DNA from: Dendrophyllia cribrosa
Lineage: Eukaryota; Cnidaria; Anthozoa; Scleractinia; Dendrophylliidae
Length of the DNA: 64,000 nucleotides
Assembly (NCBI GenBank): GCA_024195265.1
Contig: JAJLRJ010000002.1
Coordinates: 49,857,853 to 49,921,852, forward strand
Direction: 5' to 3'
Shown: positions 50,429 through 61,717 of the stretch, piece by piece
Layout of the letters: each line of letters begins with the position of its first letter
Position numbering within the stretch: the stretch's first letter is position 1
Program-made: the position numbers and the translations under genes
Notes under the pieces: generated by a model
Seen by the model: the letters and a program-made list of their open reading frames with translations, nothing else
The model's database searches: none
What the model was told of the DNA's origin: nothing

Positions 50429-51868
50429 GATGTTTCCCTTAAGTTATTCGGAGATAGTGTGTGATAGAAAAACAAAAGATGTGCACGGTTTTAGTACTTT
50501 CCACTTTTTTTGTGACTTTTTCGATTTGTTATCGCCATTGAAGTCTCAAGATTTCATAACCAGACCCTCGACTACTACCTATGTTCGAAACCAACCTTTC
50601 CCGCCAACTGAACAGGAATAATTATGCAAGGCACAGTTTCTGTAATAATTATGCAAGGCAGATGGTCAATTCAAGCATCCAGGGTGTTTTGTTCATTTTT
50701 AATTTTTTTCTAAACGACTAATCTGCTATAGCCTTTTTATAATTACTGAACAAATTATGGTAAATCCTTCTTAACCTCTACAATACAATACAGCTCAATA
50801 CAAAATAATGAAAGCTTTTATCTTGATAAATTATTTTGAAATATTATTTTAATAACATTGGCTTTGAACATCTGTTTTCCGGCTTCATCTCCTCACGGTT
50901 TATTTTCTCCCTGCCTAATTCTGCTATAATTTCCACTGCTTTGCTTTTTATTATCAGTCTCCCGATTTTTAATTAATTTTGATCGATTATCATGCAAGAG
51001 AAAGCATGATCGGAGGCACTAAGCCAAAAGCCTGGTTTCCATATGATCGCTACGATGGCTGCGATCGCTGAAAAAACGTTCAGCGCTTGTAGCGCCGGAT
51101 ATGAAAACCCCTCTCCAGCGATCGCATCGATCATATGGAAACCGGTCAACGCAACGATCACTCAACGTTTTTTGTAGCAAACGTAGCGATCGAAACCAGG
51201 CTTTATATATATCAAACAGTACAGTATTTCAGTGCCTAGCTAGCTAAATAAAACTAGAGAAGGTCCTGCAGCCGATCACCAGATGAAGGTTCTCAAACCG
51301 TAACTGTAAACTGACGTTTTCGGACCCTAACAACACCTGACGTTTGCAAGAGAATGAAAAATGCTATTTTTGCTTCTCAGAAAATGTAACTAAAAATGTC
51401 GGGAGACAAATAGCTCCTTTAAAAATTCTTTGAAATCATAATTGAGCTATTTTTTTCGGAGAGCTTTGTTCTTAATGATTTCGGCCTGTTGATCGTGAAT
51501 TTTCAACTAAGGCATCCGAACAGATGATCGAAAAATAGTAGCTGACGCAAATATCCCTTTAAAGACGTTCGCGCAAAAATCTTCTAACATTATGTTATGA
51601 GTTATTCGAGTCAGAAATGCAAAAAATTAAGGGATCGCCGACTTCGTTTCCGAGATAAGATATTTGAAAGGCGACCCTAATTTTGAAAAATTGGTCTTCC
51701 TTACTGGATATGACCCCAATGTCTGTTACTCTTACTGAATATTGCCAAATGAATCACTAAAATGTAACTTTCTTTACCAAATTTTATACGAGCAAGTAAG
51801 CTTTCTAAGAAATGAAAAGTTGTCAGGAAAATGTGCCCGCGTGCATCTCCGTATATTTGATTATGACT

Positions 51869-52864
51869 TTATCTAGATACGAACGCTTTACACTGTGCAA
51901 AAATTCTGTGAAAATCTTCTCGAAATGCCCTGTTAAACGCGGCGTAAACAAACACATTCACAGCGGTGTTTAAATAAATCATGCATACAGCAGTCTTAGA
52001 CAAGTACAAAGGAACTTTCAAGTTAGCTAACGTTTCAATGACATCTATGATTGTTATGGGAGCGACGAGGACTAAAAATAAACAAACCAAAACTGCAACC
52101 ATTTTTGCTTTTTTTCGCTGTCGGAAGACCGAATCCAGGCTTTGTTTTCGCGCGTTCTCCGACGCGTCAATGTTATAATTAGCATGAAGGCTTCTGTGTA
52201 AATCGTAGATTTTCTTTAGATGCCAATAACTTTTCTTTAGCAGATAACAGTTTATAGGGACAACAATCAGGATTGGTACTAGGCAGAATCCAATTGTAAA
52301 AGTCATAACTGCGGCTTTAGAGAGAGTTTCCGATAAAAGGCAAATGTTCGAGGTTTTAAATGTTACCGCTTTGTTTGTTTGTTCTTTTCCATTCACTAAT
52401 CCTACACCACTAAACAGACAAATAGCAAACACTCCCATAATCGTCCAAAAGGCAACAATAACAAATATAATCGCACTTTTCGACGCGTGTTTTTCGTATA
52501 AAAATGGAAATCTGACGGCTATGAAACGATCAAACGAAATCAGCACGATGTTAAGCCTTGAAACGCCATCGAACAAAACGGTAAACGCGAGGACGATATT
52601 GCAAGGTACCATCGTGGTTTTCGAGGTAGATATCTCTTCCAGCAATCGCAGTGGAATGGCAATGGTTGCGACGAAGAAGTCAGAAACAGCCAAACTGAAA
52701 ACAATGCAGTTCGTCTTCGTCCGCAAGTTTTGGTTGGCAAAGATGGACAAAATAACCATAACATTTGTCAGTGCTCCTGTTACGGAGATAAACGACATGA
52801 AAGTAACAAATGCAGTTCTCCCGGTCAGTGAAGTTAAACTCTCGACTTGGCTGGAGTTCTTCAT
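51869..52864 (-). CDS. Class A (rhodopsin-like) GPCR, paralogue A
   Basis: A single-exon gene of 331 residues with seven hydrophobic segments. Class A marks are Asn in TM1 (GALTNVMVILS), SLAVSD in TM2, Cys before TM3 (MVPCNIV) pairing with a second-loop Cys (SNICLLS), FDRF in place of DRY, Trp in TM4 (AFWTIMG), a TM6 Pro (LVLVAPI) without the usual CWxP, and TM7 NVFVY (303-307) for NPxxY. The N terminus has an NSS glycosylation site. The third loop is basic (RKQSLDSVFRQRKKAK). The protein ends after SR, where the paralogue reads on for 15 residues: the codon after the last Arg is TAA here and AAA there. Ligand and G protein cannot be read from the sequence. Cnidarians have many such lineage-specific receptors. 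The start matches that of the paralogue. Confidence 0.92.
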   Translation of the reverse strand: MKNSSQVESLTSLTGRTAFVTFMSFISVTGALTNVMVILSIFANQNLRTKTNCIVFSLAVSDFFVATIAIPLRLLEEISTSKTTMVPCNIVLAFTVLFDGVSRLNIVLISFDRFIAVRFPFLYEKHASKSAIIFVIVAFWTIMGVFAICLFSGVGLVNGKEQTNKAVTFKTSNICLLSETLSKAAVMTFTIGFCLVPILIVVPINCYLLKKSYWHLKKIYDLHRSLHANYNIDASENARKQSLDSVFRQRKKAKMVAVLVCLFLVLVAPITIIDVIETLANLKVPLYLSKTAVCMIYLNTAVNVFVYAAFNRAFREDFHRIFAQCKAFVSR

Positions 52865-53519
52865 TGTGTTGATTTTTATGAATTCATTTTTAACACCACA
52901 GCCTTGTTAAATTCTCGCCTCCGTTTCAGCGACTAAATGTATAGAATTATCGCCGAAAATCCTCTTTTTAATTAACCACCGAGAGTTGTTTTGTTGCATA
53001 AAAGATTAGCCGTCTTGACAAGAAAGCTACTTGATGCCTGACTTAGACTACAATCAATGCCTAAACGAGTCTGCTATTCAATAAGAGCGGGGTAATTTAA
53101 GCCGATTTCCACGACAATCTGATAATGTTTTTGCATAAATATATACGTGGTTTATATTACTGCCATTTAAATTTGTATTTTTCATTTTATCGTTTCTACA
53201 CCTGCGCTTAACTGTCCATTAACGATATTGAACAGGCATCCTGTCCGAAAGAAGCAGCCATGTCCATGATACGCGATCCGATTGGTCGAGAGGTATGTTT
53301 TTATGGAAATTTACATGGCTTATGAAACTAGAAACGTGCTGCTATTCAGGGCAGTGAATTAAATGAAGCCGAACTTACAAAATCATATCTCGATATCAAA
53401 TTTTAGCCTTTCTATAAGGATGTCTAATTAGAATTGTCATTGAGAGATGAAACGTTTTAAGAAAACACTGTAATATATTTCAAAAGAACAGATGATAAAG
53501 CACAACACAAAAAATGGTG

Positions 53520-53658
53520 TATATATGTTGTAGTTCAATTTTATCCTTGGTTCAATTTTCTTATTTCTTTGTTTGTATTCGTTATCATATATTACCATAG
53601 AAAATAACGAAGGTAAATCAATATCGAGCCAAGGATAAAATTGAACTACAACATATGC
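53520..53658. mobile_element. Palindromic MITE, left duplication copy
   Basis: TATATATGTTGTAGTTCAAT is mirrored by ATTGAACTACAACATATG around an AT-rich loop. The same element sits at the same place in the right copy (63413-63550), so it predates the duplication. Confidence 0.9.
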
Positions 53659-54471
53659 ATTGTTTGAAGATGAAAAAAAACTTATATTTACAAAAGTTAA
53701 AATACAGACATTACACTGCAGTTAACTCATGACATAATGGTTACCGTAACAACGCACACTTTGCGTGAGACTGACGGACCCTGCGTGTCCATGCACTGTG
53801 CACGGACTAAGCGTGAAATTTAAGCCATTAAGTTTGCAATTTTTAAATCTTGTTAACTTTTCTTTTACTTAATTTTAAAAACAAGATCCAACATATGTTT
53901 ATAAGGCGGATCAAGTAAATTAACGGAACTTTAGAACGGAAATTAGAACGGAATACCAAGCTAGTCAATATCGAAAAAAATAGCCTACAGCAGAAGACGA
54001 ACATATCAAGTTAAAAGTCGTCAAATGTTTTCAAAAATTATATTTGAAATCTTAACCGAGTGCGGTAGCTGGCCAACTGACTAAACTAGAAAACATTATT
54101 GCGGAAGCATTGTTTCTTCAAATGTGGCTAAACACGGAAACACTTGTTTTGGAAGCAAAATTTGTGTCGGGAAGTAAAAATGCTTTTGACTTGATTCAAT
54201 AACGTTTCCTTGCATCCAGGAAGTAAGATTTGCGTCCGCAACAAATGTTTCTCGCGCGTATAAACTGGAAAACATTTGCGTCCGCAACAATGTTTCCACA
54301 ACTATGTTTTCTAGTTTGGCCAACCCTAAGATAAATTTCAAAGAGATAAATAGTTACTTAATAAAAAAGATTGATAATTACATAAAACCGTAACTAAATG
54401 TAAGTAATACCCTCGGGCTCCTTTTGAAATTTGGCAACTTAGCAGCTCAACATCAATTCGTTCAGGGTTTT

Positions 54472-55008
54472 TTTTTTATTGAAATCAACAATACTTACGA
54501 CTCCACAACTACTTACACTATTTACAATATGTTCGATTTTTACGATACAAAAGACTACGATACTAACTAGGGATTAGTATTAACTTACAAAAATAGTTTT
54601 TAAATGTATGACAACATAGTACAAGCTAAACGAGCTAAAATAAGCCAAAAAGGACATGTCACAAACAACAACAACAAAAAAATTACATAAAAAAGCTCAA
54701 AATTTAACTTCCAATTTACATTTATGTTTTTCCATATCCAGATGATTTTTCATAAAGGCGAAAAAAGCTTCCCAGATATATTCTTCTTCTCTCCTTGAAG
54801 CGTTGTAAATATAATATTTGGCTAAAATTATGCAGAGGTTTAAACCAAGACGAAGAGGGAGATACCGTAAATGATATTTGTCTCCGAAAGAGTCAACACT
54901 TCTTGATTTTTTTTTCATTCCACCAATCGGTGAAACATGTGCAAAAGGGGTTTTGCTGGCATTCAAAGTCGGTGCCATCCAACAATTTTGCAGTTTTGGA
55001 TCGATCAT
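54472..55008 (-). mobile_element. 5'-truncated LINE with poly-A tail
   Basis: The minus strand encodes about 100 residues, including PLRLGLNLCIILAKYYIY and EEYIWEAFFAFMKNHLDMEK, resembling the C-terminal helix region of the LINE at 11079 (LLLIAKIYIWDCRR). About 220 bp of 3' region and a poly-A tail (poly-T near 54472-54479) follow. No catalytic domain remains. The 5' limit is uncertain. Confidence 0.75.
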
Positions 55009-55096
55009 ATTTCCTTACACGAAAAGAACTAGCTAGAAATTGCACAGATTACTAAGTTTAACGAGCTCTTTCAAGACTTTCAACTTTTGAAGTCAA

Positions 55097-55254
55097 TAGA
55101 TGGTTTTCACCACGCGACCTTCAGTCCTGTGGGACTCAAATGGCAAGGGTCATGGTGGCCATGTTGGTGCACATAACAAAAGATGTTCATTAAAATTCTT
55201 TTGTAGGTGTGCACCAACATGGCCGCCGTGACGTTACGTGAAAACCACCTATTC
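55097..55254. mobile_element. MITE with ATGGTTTTCAC ends
   Basis: AGATGGTTTTCACCACGCG at left and ACGTGAAAACCACCTATT at right are inverted, with an inner pair GGCCATGTTGGTGCAC and GTGCACCAACATGGCC. Confidence 0.88.
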
Positions 55255-56284
55255 TTATTTAGCAACGAAACAAAATGCAAACAATGGCGTCAGCAAAGAT
55301 TAGTCTCTTGAACGAGCAATCACGGTAGTGGATGACCGCGAGGCCCGCGGGAAGGCTTGACAAAGGACGCAAAGGACCAAGGGAGGCTTAACGCCCTTCC
55401 CATGCTCCCTTTCGCTCTGAAAGCTGTCTCGCGTGACGTCTCGCCTTTTGTAAATATTTTTTCTCATATCTGGTGAAGACTAGGCTTTTACGGATTGCAT
55501 GGTGGTAAGAAAACTGCATATAATGGACGGTTCTACGCGGTGGCTTTTTTTGCATAGCGAAGCACACAAAAAGACTCACAAGGGCCGACATCAACTTGCG
55601 CGAAGACCTCTCATATTTACTTTGCGCGAAAGGGATGTCTGCGTAACACCGTTGCTTGTCGAGGTTTTTGAATAGTTGTAGGCCTAATTAAGCAGCCTTC
55701 CTTGAATCCTGGCTGGCACAGGGAAGGCGTGCAACAAGCACCGTAGGCGCGAGTTTCTATGGGCTTCACAGGAAAAAAAAATTGATTTTACCCTCTAAAG
55801 CGCCATTTCCTGCAATCGAAAATTGTTTGGAAATTTGATATAACTTCTAAAGATTAACCTGAAATTTCAACCAGAAAACCAAAGTGTCCTTTATTTCAGT
55901 AATCCCTACGCTACAGATATATCAAATATTTAAGTCAAACGGAAGAGCCTTGATTCACATGAAAAAGCTCATAAACTGAAACTGTCGCCGTTTTACTAGA
56001 GTAAGATACGGGACTACTAAATGATAAAAGGGCAACCTTTTCTGTTGCCATATCATATGAGAAAGAGGAAAAATTGGCCGTCTATTAACTGCCATCTTTA
56101 TAATTTTATTGGACAAAACCCCTTTTGAATGCCATTTACAGTAAAAATTGTCAATGCACACCATCATGAAGCCAGCCAACAACAGCGAGCTCCTGAAGTA
56201 ACAACAGCAAACTGTGATTAATCGGAAGTTACAAGGGTCGCTATTTTATAACTTTTGCCTGAGGGTGTATCGTAATAGAAAAAC
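55255..56284. other. Spacer with no recognised gene
   Basis: About 1 kb between a MITE and the BTBD pseudogene. Neither strand gave an exon-like segment that I could recognise. Confidence 0.5.
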
Positions 56285-56551
56285 CTATACAGAAAACAGA
56301 AATTCGGGCAACTGACCAAAGCCAGCATTTGTTCTCTTCCTACTTACAGTTGAAAATGTGAATGTCACACCAGATACTTCCACAGCAGTATATAAGCGAT
56401 TATACCCATATCCAGATGCCGGACCAGATAAAAGCGCTTCAATTTGGTACCTAGTGTTCTTTTTTAAAAAAGCTATAGAGTCAAACAAAACTTCTAATCC
56501 ATAATAGCTATAATGTTGGCATTTCAAAAGCTTTGAAGAATATGCTCCTGA

Positions 56552-56589
56552 TTTGGACACTAGAGTTAAATTTGGACACTAGAGTTAAA
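56552..56589. repeat. 19-bp tandem duplication causing a frameshift
   Basis: TTTGGACACTAGAGTTAAA occurs twice in a row. Removing one copy restores continuity from LTLVSK into SGAYSSKLLKCQHYSYYG in the PHR domain. Confidence 0.95.
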
Positions 56590-57337
56590 TTATTAATAGT
56601 ATCCTTCACTTCCAATGTAACAGTGTAGTTGTTCTTCTCACTGCCAAACAAACACAGCCCATGTAATGTGATGTCTTTGTCCACCCTAAAACCAATAACG
56701 TCTTTGGCACCGTCGTCGTAAGTCCAATCACACGATTCCATGACATTAAACCTGACATAACGGTGAATGACACAAGAACGTCTTCGAGTGTCCGAAAACC
56801 CCGTAGGAGAAGTCAAATTTGAGCTGAAAAATTTAACAAGAGTGATGATTTCATCTGGAGTAAGAATTTTTGCATCAAGAACGACACCAGCAAATTCCTC
56901 TTGTTTCATCACTGGAAAGCGTATTGCTTTAATAATGTGTTCGCCAAGAACTGTTCTTTTCATTTCACCCTCAGCTGCTAAACCTTGCTTTTGACATTGT
57001 TTTGTTGCCCACAGATCAACAGCTTTAAACAACTCCACCTCTTCAATCGTCAGATTGTCTCTTGAGACTACTACTTCAAGTAAGGACTTCTCAATTGTCT
57101 CAAATCCATCCGATTTCACAGCTGTTTCTGTCTGATTCTCGATCACTTTCCAGCATCGATCAACCAGGCTTTTCTTTTCATATTTCTGTGCAGCTGGTAG
57201 GAAGGAGAAAACGTTCGACGGACCTAAATTATTCTTCAGATAATCCATGCATTTATCGGCAAGTGCAGGCACTATGTATTTCTTAGCCAAATATAGCACC
57301 CCCATCACATTACTTCCGCTCAAGTTTGCTTCATCGC

Positions 57338-58220
57338 CAGGGGCGGATCCAGGAAATCTATAAAGAGCGGGCCGGAGCAATTTTTATAGTGACAGTATGG
57401 GCGCGCCAGCGCCCATCAGGAGCGCCGAAGGCGTGACAATCTAGGGGGGTTCGGAGGCATGCCCCCCCGAAAAATTTTGATAATTGGAGTACTCGGAGAT
57501 GCAATCTGGTGCATTCTGGACGACTAAATTTATCAATTGCTTGGATTCCATATTGAACAAGAAATGCTGAAATATGTAATAAAATACAGGTGTGGTTGTC
57601 AAAGAAGTACAATAAACACTTTTAAAATGATGCGTGTTTTGATGAATGACATGACCTTTTCCAACTTCCATGAGCCGCAGCAATTGCGGCGAGAGCGCAA
57701 CCTCGCGCCAAAGCAGCAACATTTTCCCCCGGAAAATTGATGCTATACTGCATGCATTCTGGGAACATTTGTGACCAAAAATGAAGGCTTCGGATGACAG
57801 ATTTTAAAAACAAATTAAACAAACGAAATATCCCGTGAAAATGACTTTAAGAAGAGTCACTGCAGGGTTTGATTTATGTCATCCTTCTCTGGTTACGCTT
57901 GGCATAGTCGTCAACAATTACACTATAATCTAAAGCTACGTCTTTGTGAACAAAGAGCAGCAACAGTGCGTTGAGGCGGTCTTCTCCCATGGTGCTTCTG
58001 TAAACATTCTTGAAACTTGTTTAAAAAGGCGGGTTGATTCGAACAACGCTTGATAATGTTCATATTAATAATAAAGGAAATATATCTCAGGAAACAAAGC
58101 AAAAGCTGCAAAATACTATCTGACAGACGTTGCTAACTAAAATATTAAAAATTAATAATAATAATCCCAGGCAAAAGGGGGGGCCGCGGCCCCCTCGGCC
58201 CACCCCTAAATCCGCCCGTG
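57338..58220. mobile_element. Non-autonomous DNA transposon inserted in the BTB domain
   Basis: The ends CAGGGGCGGATCCAGG and CCTAAATCCGCCCGTG are inverted repeats of the CAGGGGCGGAT type often seen in hAT elements. The flanks carry ATCGC at 57333-57337 and 58221-58225, and excising the element plus one copy rejoins MYSD to EANLSG exactly. A 5-bp duplication is short for hAT (usually 8), so the superfamily is open. No transposase ORF was seen. Confidence 0.92.
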
Positions 58221-58503
58221 ATCGCTGTACATGTAACGAAACAACTCCAACAGACTCTCGTACTCACAGTCAGGCAGTTCAAAGAGGGTCTCTAGTCTCC
58301 GCTATCTCACCGTAAAACATAGCTTCAAACACAGGACTGCTAATCGACAGCACAAACTTGTGAGCGGGAATCACTTGCTTTCTGTCACTTTCGCTCTTTT
58401 GAACAACAAACTTCACGTCGCTGAGGCGATCGTTGTTGAACAAAAACTTGGCTCTTTCTCTGATGGTGGGTCTTGTTGTTTGTCAGTTTGTTTCAGTGGA
58501 CAT

Positions 58504-59282
58504 ACTTGTTTAACGGGACGAGTTCAGAAAGCCGGGATATTTGGTTTTCTTTGCCACCACAGGCAGTCAACAACAGTCGTTTATCAGTCAAGCTGGAAAT
58601 GATTTCGTAGACAGCGCCCACTATGCATATCAATTGAGTCGAAGACATTACGCGATCCAACCTCATTCGAGGGAAGAAAAGAGAGGACCCTGGAAGCGAC
58701 GTTGCACGCGATCTAAGACGTCACAAAGGTAAAATATTTTTTTGCATCTGACCAGACGGATTGTTTGCACCGTGTATCTCAAGTTCAAGATGATCTTGGG
58801 TCACAAAATATTGAGAAAAAAATAGAAACAGTCACCGGCACGTGAATAAAATATTTTAATCTTTTTTTGTTTGAATGCTCAAATTCCAGGCGGTGCTGGA
58901 CATGTTCCACGTGACTTTGTTCGTCCAATCACATGTCAGCTGAGGGAGTGGACCAATCTCATTCCCAGAGTCGGCGTTACTCTTGATCCATGAAGCTGAC
59001 TAAAAGCATCGCGATTATCGGGACGAGATTGTGATTGGTCAAAAAGCAAAGGGAGAAGAAGAGGGGGGGGAGGGGGGGGGGGGGGGGGGGTTACCAATTA
59101 ATAGAGGATCAGCCAACCATTTCTTATACATAAGAAAAAGTGGGCCAATGAAAACTATTAAGTGCAAGTGTTGCTAAAGGCGGCGCACTCGATTTCGCGA
59201 CTCTCAATCTCATTGTTTTGCATATAGTGGAATTTTGTGTGGAAAATGGGGCGATATTGTATTAACCCTCGGACGTACAAAG
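58504..59282. other. Spacer between the BTBD pseudogene and the GPCR fragment
   Basis: No gene was recognised. Contains the G-rich tract at 59063-59090. Confidence 0.5.
59063..59090. repeat. Poly-G tract
   Basis: Eight G, one A, then nineteen G. Confidence 0.9.
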
Positions 59283-59452
59283 GGGAATGGATGCTGAGTT
59301 CGAGACTTTTCCCTTCGGCCTGAATGTTTCTGTCTACGTTTATGTGTTGTTCGTGAATGACTCTCATTTGCCTGTGGCTTGCCTTGAGGAGAAAACAGTT
59401 GATGGGAGTAGCTAAAATCAACGGTAGCAAACAGAAAAGCTATAACCTAGCT
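59283..59452 (-). pseudogene. GPCR fragment (TM5 to third loop)
   Basis: The minus strand encodes LFCLLPLILATPINCFLLKA followed by HRQMRVIHEQHINVDRNIQA and EGKSLELS. This aligns with TM5 and loop 3 of the two intact receptors (FCLVPILIVVPINCYLLKKS, HANYNIDASENARKQSL). An in-frame TAG precedes it and non-homologous sequence follows, so it is a relic. It is far more diverged than the two intact genes are from each other, and it abuts the start of the right duplication copy. Confidence 0.85.
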
Positions 59453-59741
59453 ATCGCATTTGGAACGAGCAAAATATATGCGCAAGCCTTTTGCACTGGT
59501 CAACAAAATTGCCGAGAAAAGTTTACAGCCGATGGATGGAATTGGAAGGACAGAGTGAAATTAGCATATTTGTCCCCATCTGTTATAGCTCGTTCACTAC
59601 GCTTCGCGTATTCTCGAGTTAAAAAAAAATGAAAGTGATCTTATGTCACGAGTGTGGAGACAAAGAAACAAAATCTGAGTCCCCGACAGGAATCGAACCC
59701 ATGCCTTGTAAAATATAAAATGCCTCGGCTCTCCGTGAGTC

Positions 59742-59812
59742 CTCGTTGGCTCAATGGGTCGAACGTCCGACAGGTTATCCGAAGGCATCGGTTTGATTTT
59801 CGTCGGGAGTTC
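59742..59812 (+). repeat. tRNA-derived SINE-like segment, right copy
   Basis: Same as 50143-50212: A-box-like TTGGCTCAATGGG and B-box-like GGTTTGATTTT, with TGGGTTCGATTCCTGTC on the opposite strand just upstream. Confidence 0.5.
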
Positions 59813-61717
59813 ATGACATACGATCACTTCCATATTTACAAAGTTATCCTGTCTCAAACGCAATAAACCAATTACAGCTCGAAGCAGAAATAATGCGAGC
59901 GGGAAAGCAAAGCAAAGGTGACTTGATCCTTTTGGTCTGCGCCATGGATCACGTGATCTGTTTCGCTAGCCAAAAGGATCGCAGTTCTGGGGACGCGATC
60001 CTGTTGCAAAATAATGTAAATTTTATCTTAAAAAAATTATTTTGAAACTATTTGTTTTTCCTGCGGCGCTGACGGACTGGGACAGGCGCGACTGAAACAC
60101 CAGGCGCACTCTCTCCAGACACTTTGTTTCTTTGCAGTTCTTTCTTCCCAACACACCTCCTGAGAAAAACCCTCGAGTAACTGTAAAATTGAACTCATTA
60201 TATAGAAACCCTGGGCTTGTGTTAATTGGCGTTTTAACGTGAAAGATTATGTTTAGGAGCGGGAGGAAGAGCTTCATAATCCCGCCGAATTTCATTTTAA
60301 GATTACAGGACCTTACAAGGATGCCGTTGTGGTTGTGGAGCTTATTAGCTATGTACTTGGCGCCATTCTTGGGTCAGGTTTTTAAAATAAATTTGTTGGT
60401 CCTTGTCACCTTCGTTCCCAGGGTCTCTCTTCTCCCTCCTCTCTCTCGCAACTTATCCGATTTGCTCCGCGAGTTTTATTCGGTTTATTAGAAATCATAG
60501 TTAATAAAGCACAACGGTTCAGTATGAAACCTGAGAAATGTCTCTGTTCGATGTTTTTGTTAGCGTTTAATTTTTCGGCCTTGAGCGTGCACACCCACAA
60601 CAGATTTTGAACTTTGTTCAAGCAATTAACAATCGGAAAAGTTTCCCTTAAGTTATTCAAAGATAGCGTGTGGTAGAAAAACAAAAGATGTGCACGGTTT
60701 TAGTACTTTCCACTTTTTTGTGACTTTTCGATTTGTTATCGCCATTGAAGTCTCAAGATTTCATAGCCAGACTCTCGACTACTACCTATGTTCAAAATGA
60801 ACCTCTCCCGCCAACTGGTCAGGAATAATTATGCAAGGCACAGTTTGTGTAATATTATGCAAGGCAGATGGTCAATTCAAGCATCCAGGGTGTTTTGTTC
60901 ATTTTTAATTTTCTTCTAAACGACTAATCTGCTATAGCCTTTTTATAATTACTGAACAAATTATGGTAAATCCTTCTTAACCCCCACTCTACATTATACA
61001 ACGGACGGAAATACAGCTCAATAGAAAATAATGAAAGCTTTTATCTTGAAAATTATTTTGAAATATTATTTTAATATACTAACATTGGTTTTGAATATCT
61101 GTTTTCCTGCTTCATCTCCTCACGGTTTATTTTCTCCCTGCCTAATTTTGCTACAATTTCCATTGCTTTTTTTTTCAATCTCCCGATTTTTAATTAATTT
61201 TAATCGATTATCATTCAAGAGCAAGCATGATCGGAGGTACTAAGCCTAAAGCCTGGTTTCCATATCGATCGCTGAAAAACGTTCAGCGCTTGTAGCGATA
61301 TGACAACCACTCTCCAGCGATCGTATCGATCATATGGAAACCGGTCAACGCAACGATCACTCAACGTTTTTTTTGTAGCAATCGTAGCGGAAATGCAAAC
61401 TGACGTTTTTGGACCCTAACAACACCTGGCGTTTTCAAGCTTCTTTAAAAACTTTTTGAATCATACTCGAGCTAACTTTTTCAGAGAGATAGATTCTTAA
61501 TGATCGGCCTGTTGATCATAAATTTACAACTAAGGCATATCTGGATAGATGATCGAAAAGTAGGAGCTAGTGCAAATTTAATTTTATTTAAACGGCATTA
61601 AAACCATAACCCATAAACATGACAATCTAAAGCCTTTGGTGACTTGGTTTAGTCGTTGGGTGCGTCTCGTCTTTTCAGCCCAGCGACCAAGTAAACTTCC
61701 TAAGAAATGAAAAGTTG

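Larger units (their letters stand above)
49859..54115. repeat. Segmental duplication, left copy (continues past 54115 unmatched)
   Basis: Matches 59453-64000 with several indels. Shared marks include ATCGCATTTGGAACG at the start, the tRNA-like segment, the intronless GPCR gene and its upstream sequence, the palindromic MITE at 53520, and ACTAAACTAGAAAACATTAT at the end. The right copy is cut by the window edge, so 54115 is only the last comparable position. Confidence 0.97.
56285..58503 (-). pseudogene. BTB-BACK-PHR protein pseudogene (BTBD3/6-like)
   Basis: The pieces spell a BTBD2/3/6-type protein: RPTIRERAKFLFNNDRLSDV and PAHKFVLSISSPVFEAMFYG (BTB), then SGSNVMGVLYLAKKYIVPAL and VELFKAVDLWATKQCQ (BACK), then a PHR domain ending about 56285. 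Family members act as Cullin-3 substrate adaptors. Four lesions stop this copy. A TGA follows codon 6 (58483-58485), probably where Trp stood. An extra base at about 58280-58284 shifts the frame after AETRDPL. A DNA transposon fills 57338-58220. A 19-bp tandem duplication (56552-56570, 56571-56589) shifts the frame in the PHR domain. No introns are visible in the remaining parts, so it may be a retrocopy or an intronless family member. The long reading frame 56508-57380 begins inside the transposon. Confidence 0.93.

Noticed and set aside
51869..52864. GPCR paralogue A as a pseudogene
   Set aside because: The shorter tail leaves all seven membrane segments intact and the reading frame open, so loss of function is not shown.
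52344..52910. 188-residue open frame on the plus strand, with a twin at 62238-62804
   Set aside because: It is antisense to the GPCR genes and is conserved between copies only because the DNA is duplicated; the translation shows no known domain and the GPCR frame explains the conservation.
56508..57380. Intact 290-residue BTB/BACK gene
   Set aside because: The frame starts inside a transposon and ends early through a 19-bp duplication; the real gene extends both ways and carries four lesions.
59158..59430. Complete small GPCR gene
   Set aside because: Only TM5 and loop 3 are present, with an in-frame stop upstream and unrelated sequence after it.
50143..59812. Functional tRNA genes near 50.1 and 59.7 kb
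   Set aside because: A and B boxes are recognisable, but the B box is decayed and I could not form a full cloverleaf; the segments also lie in repeat DNA.
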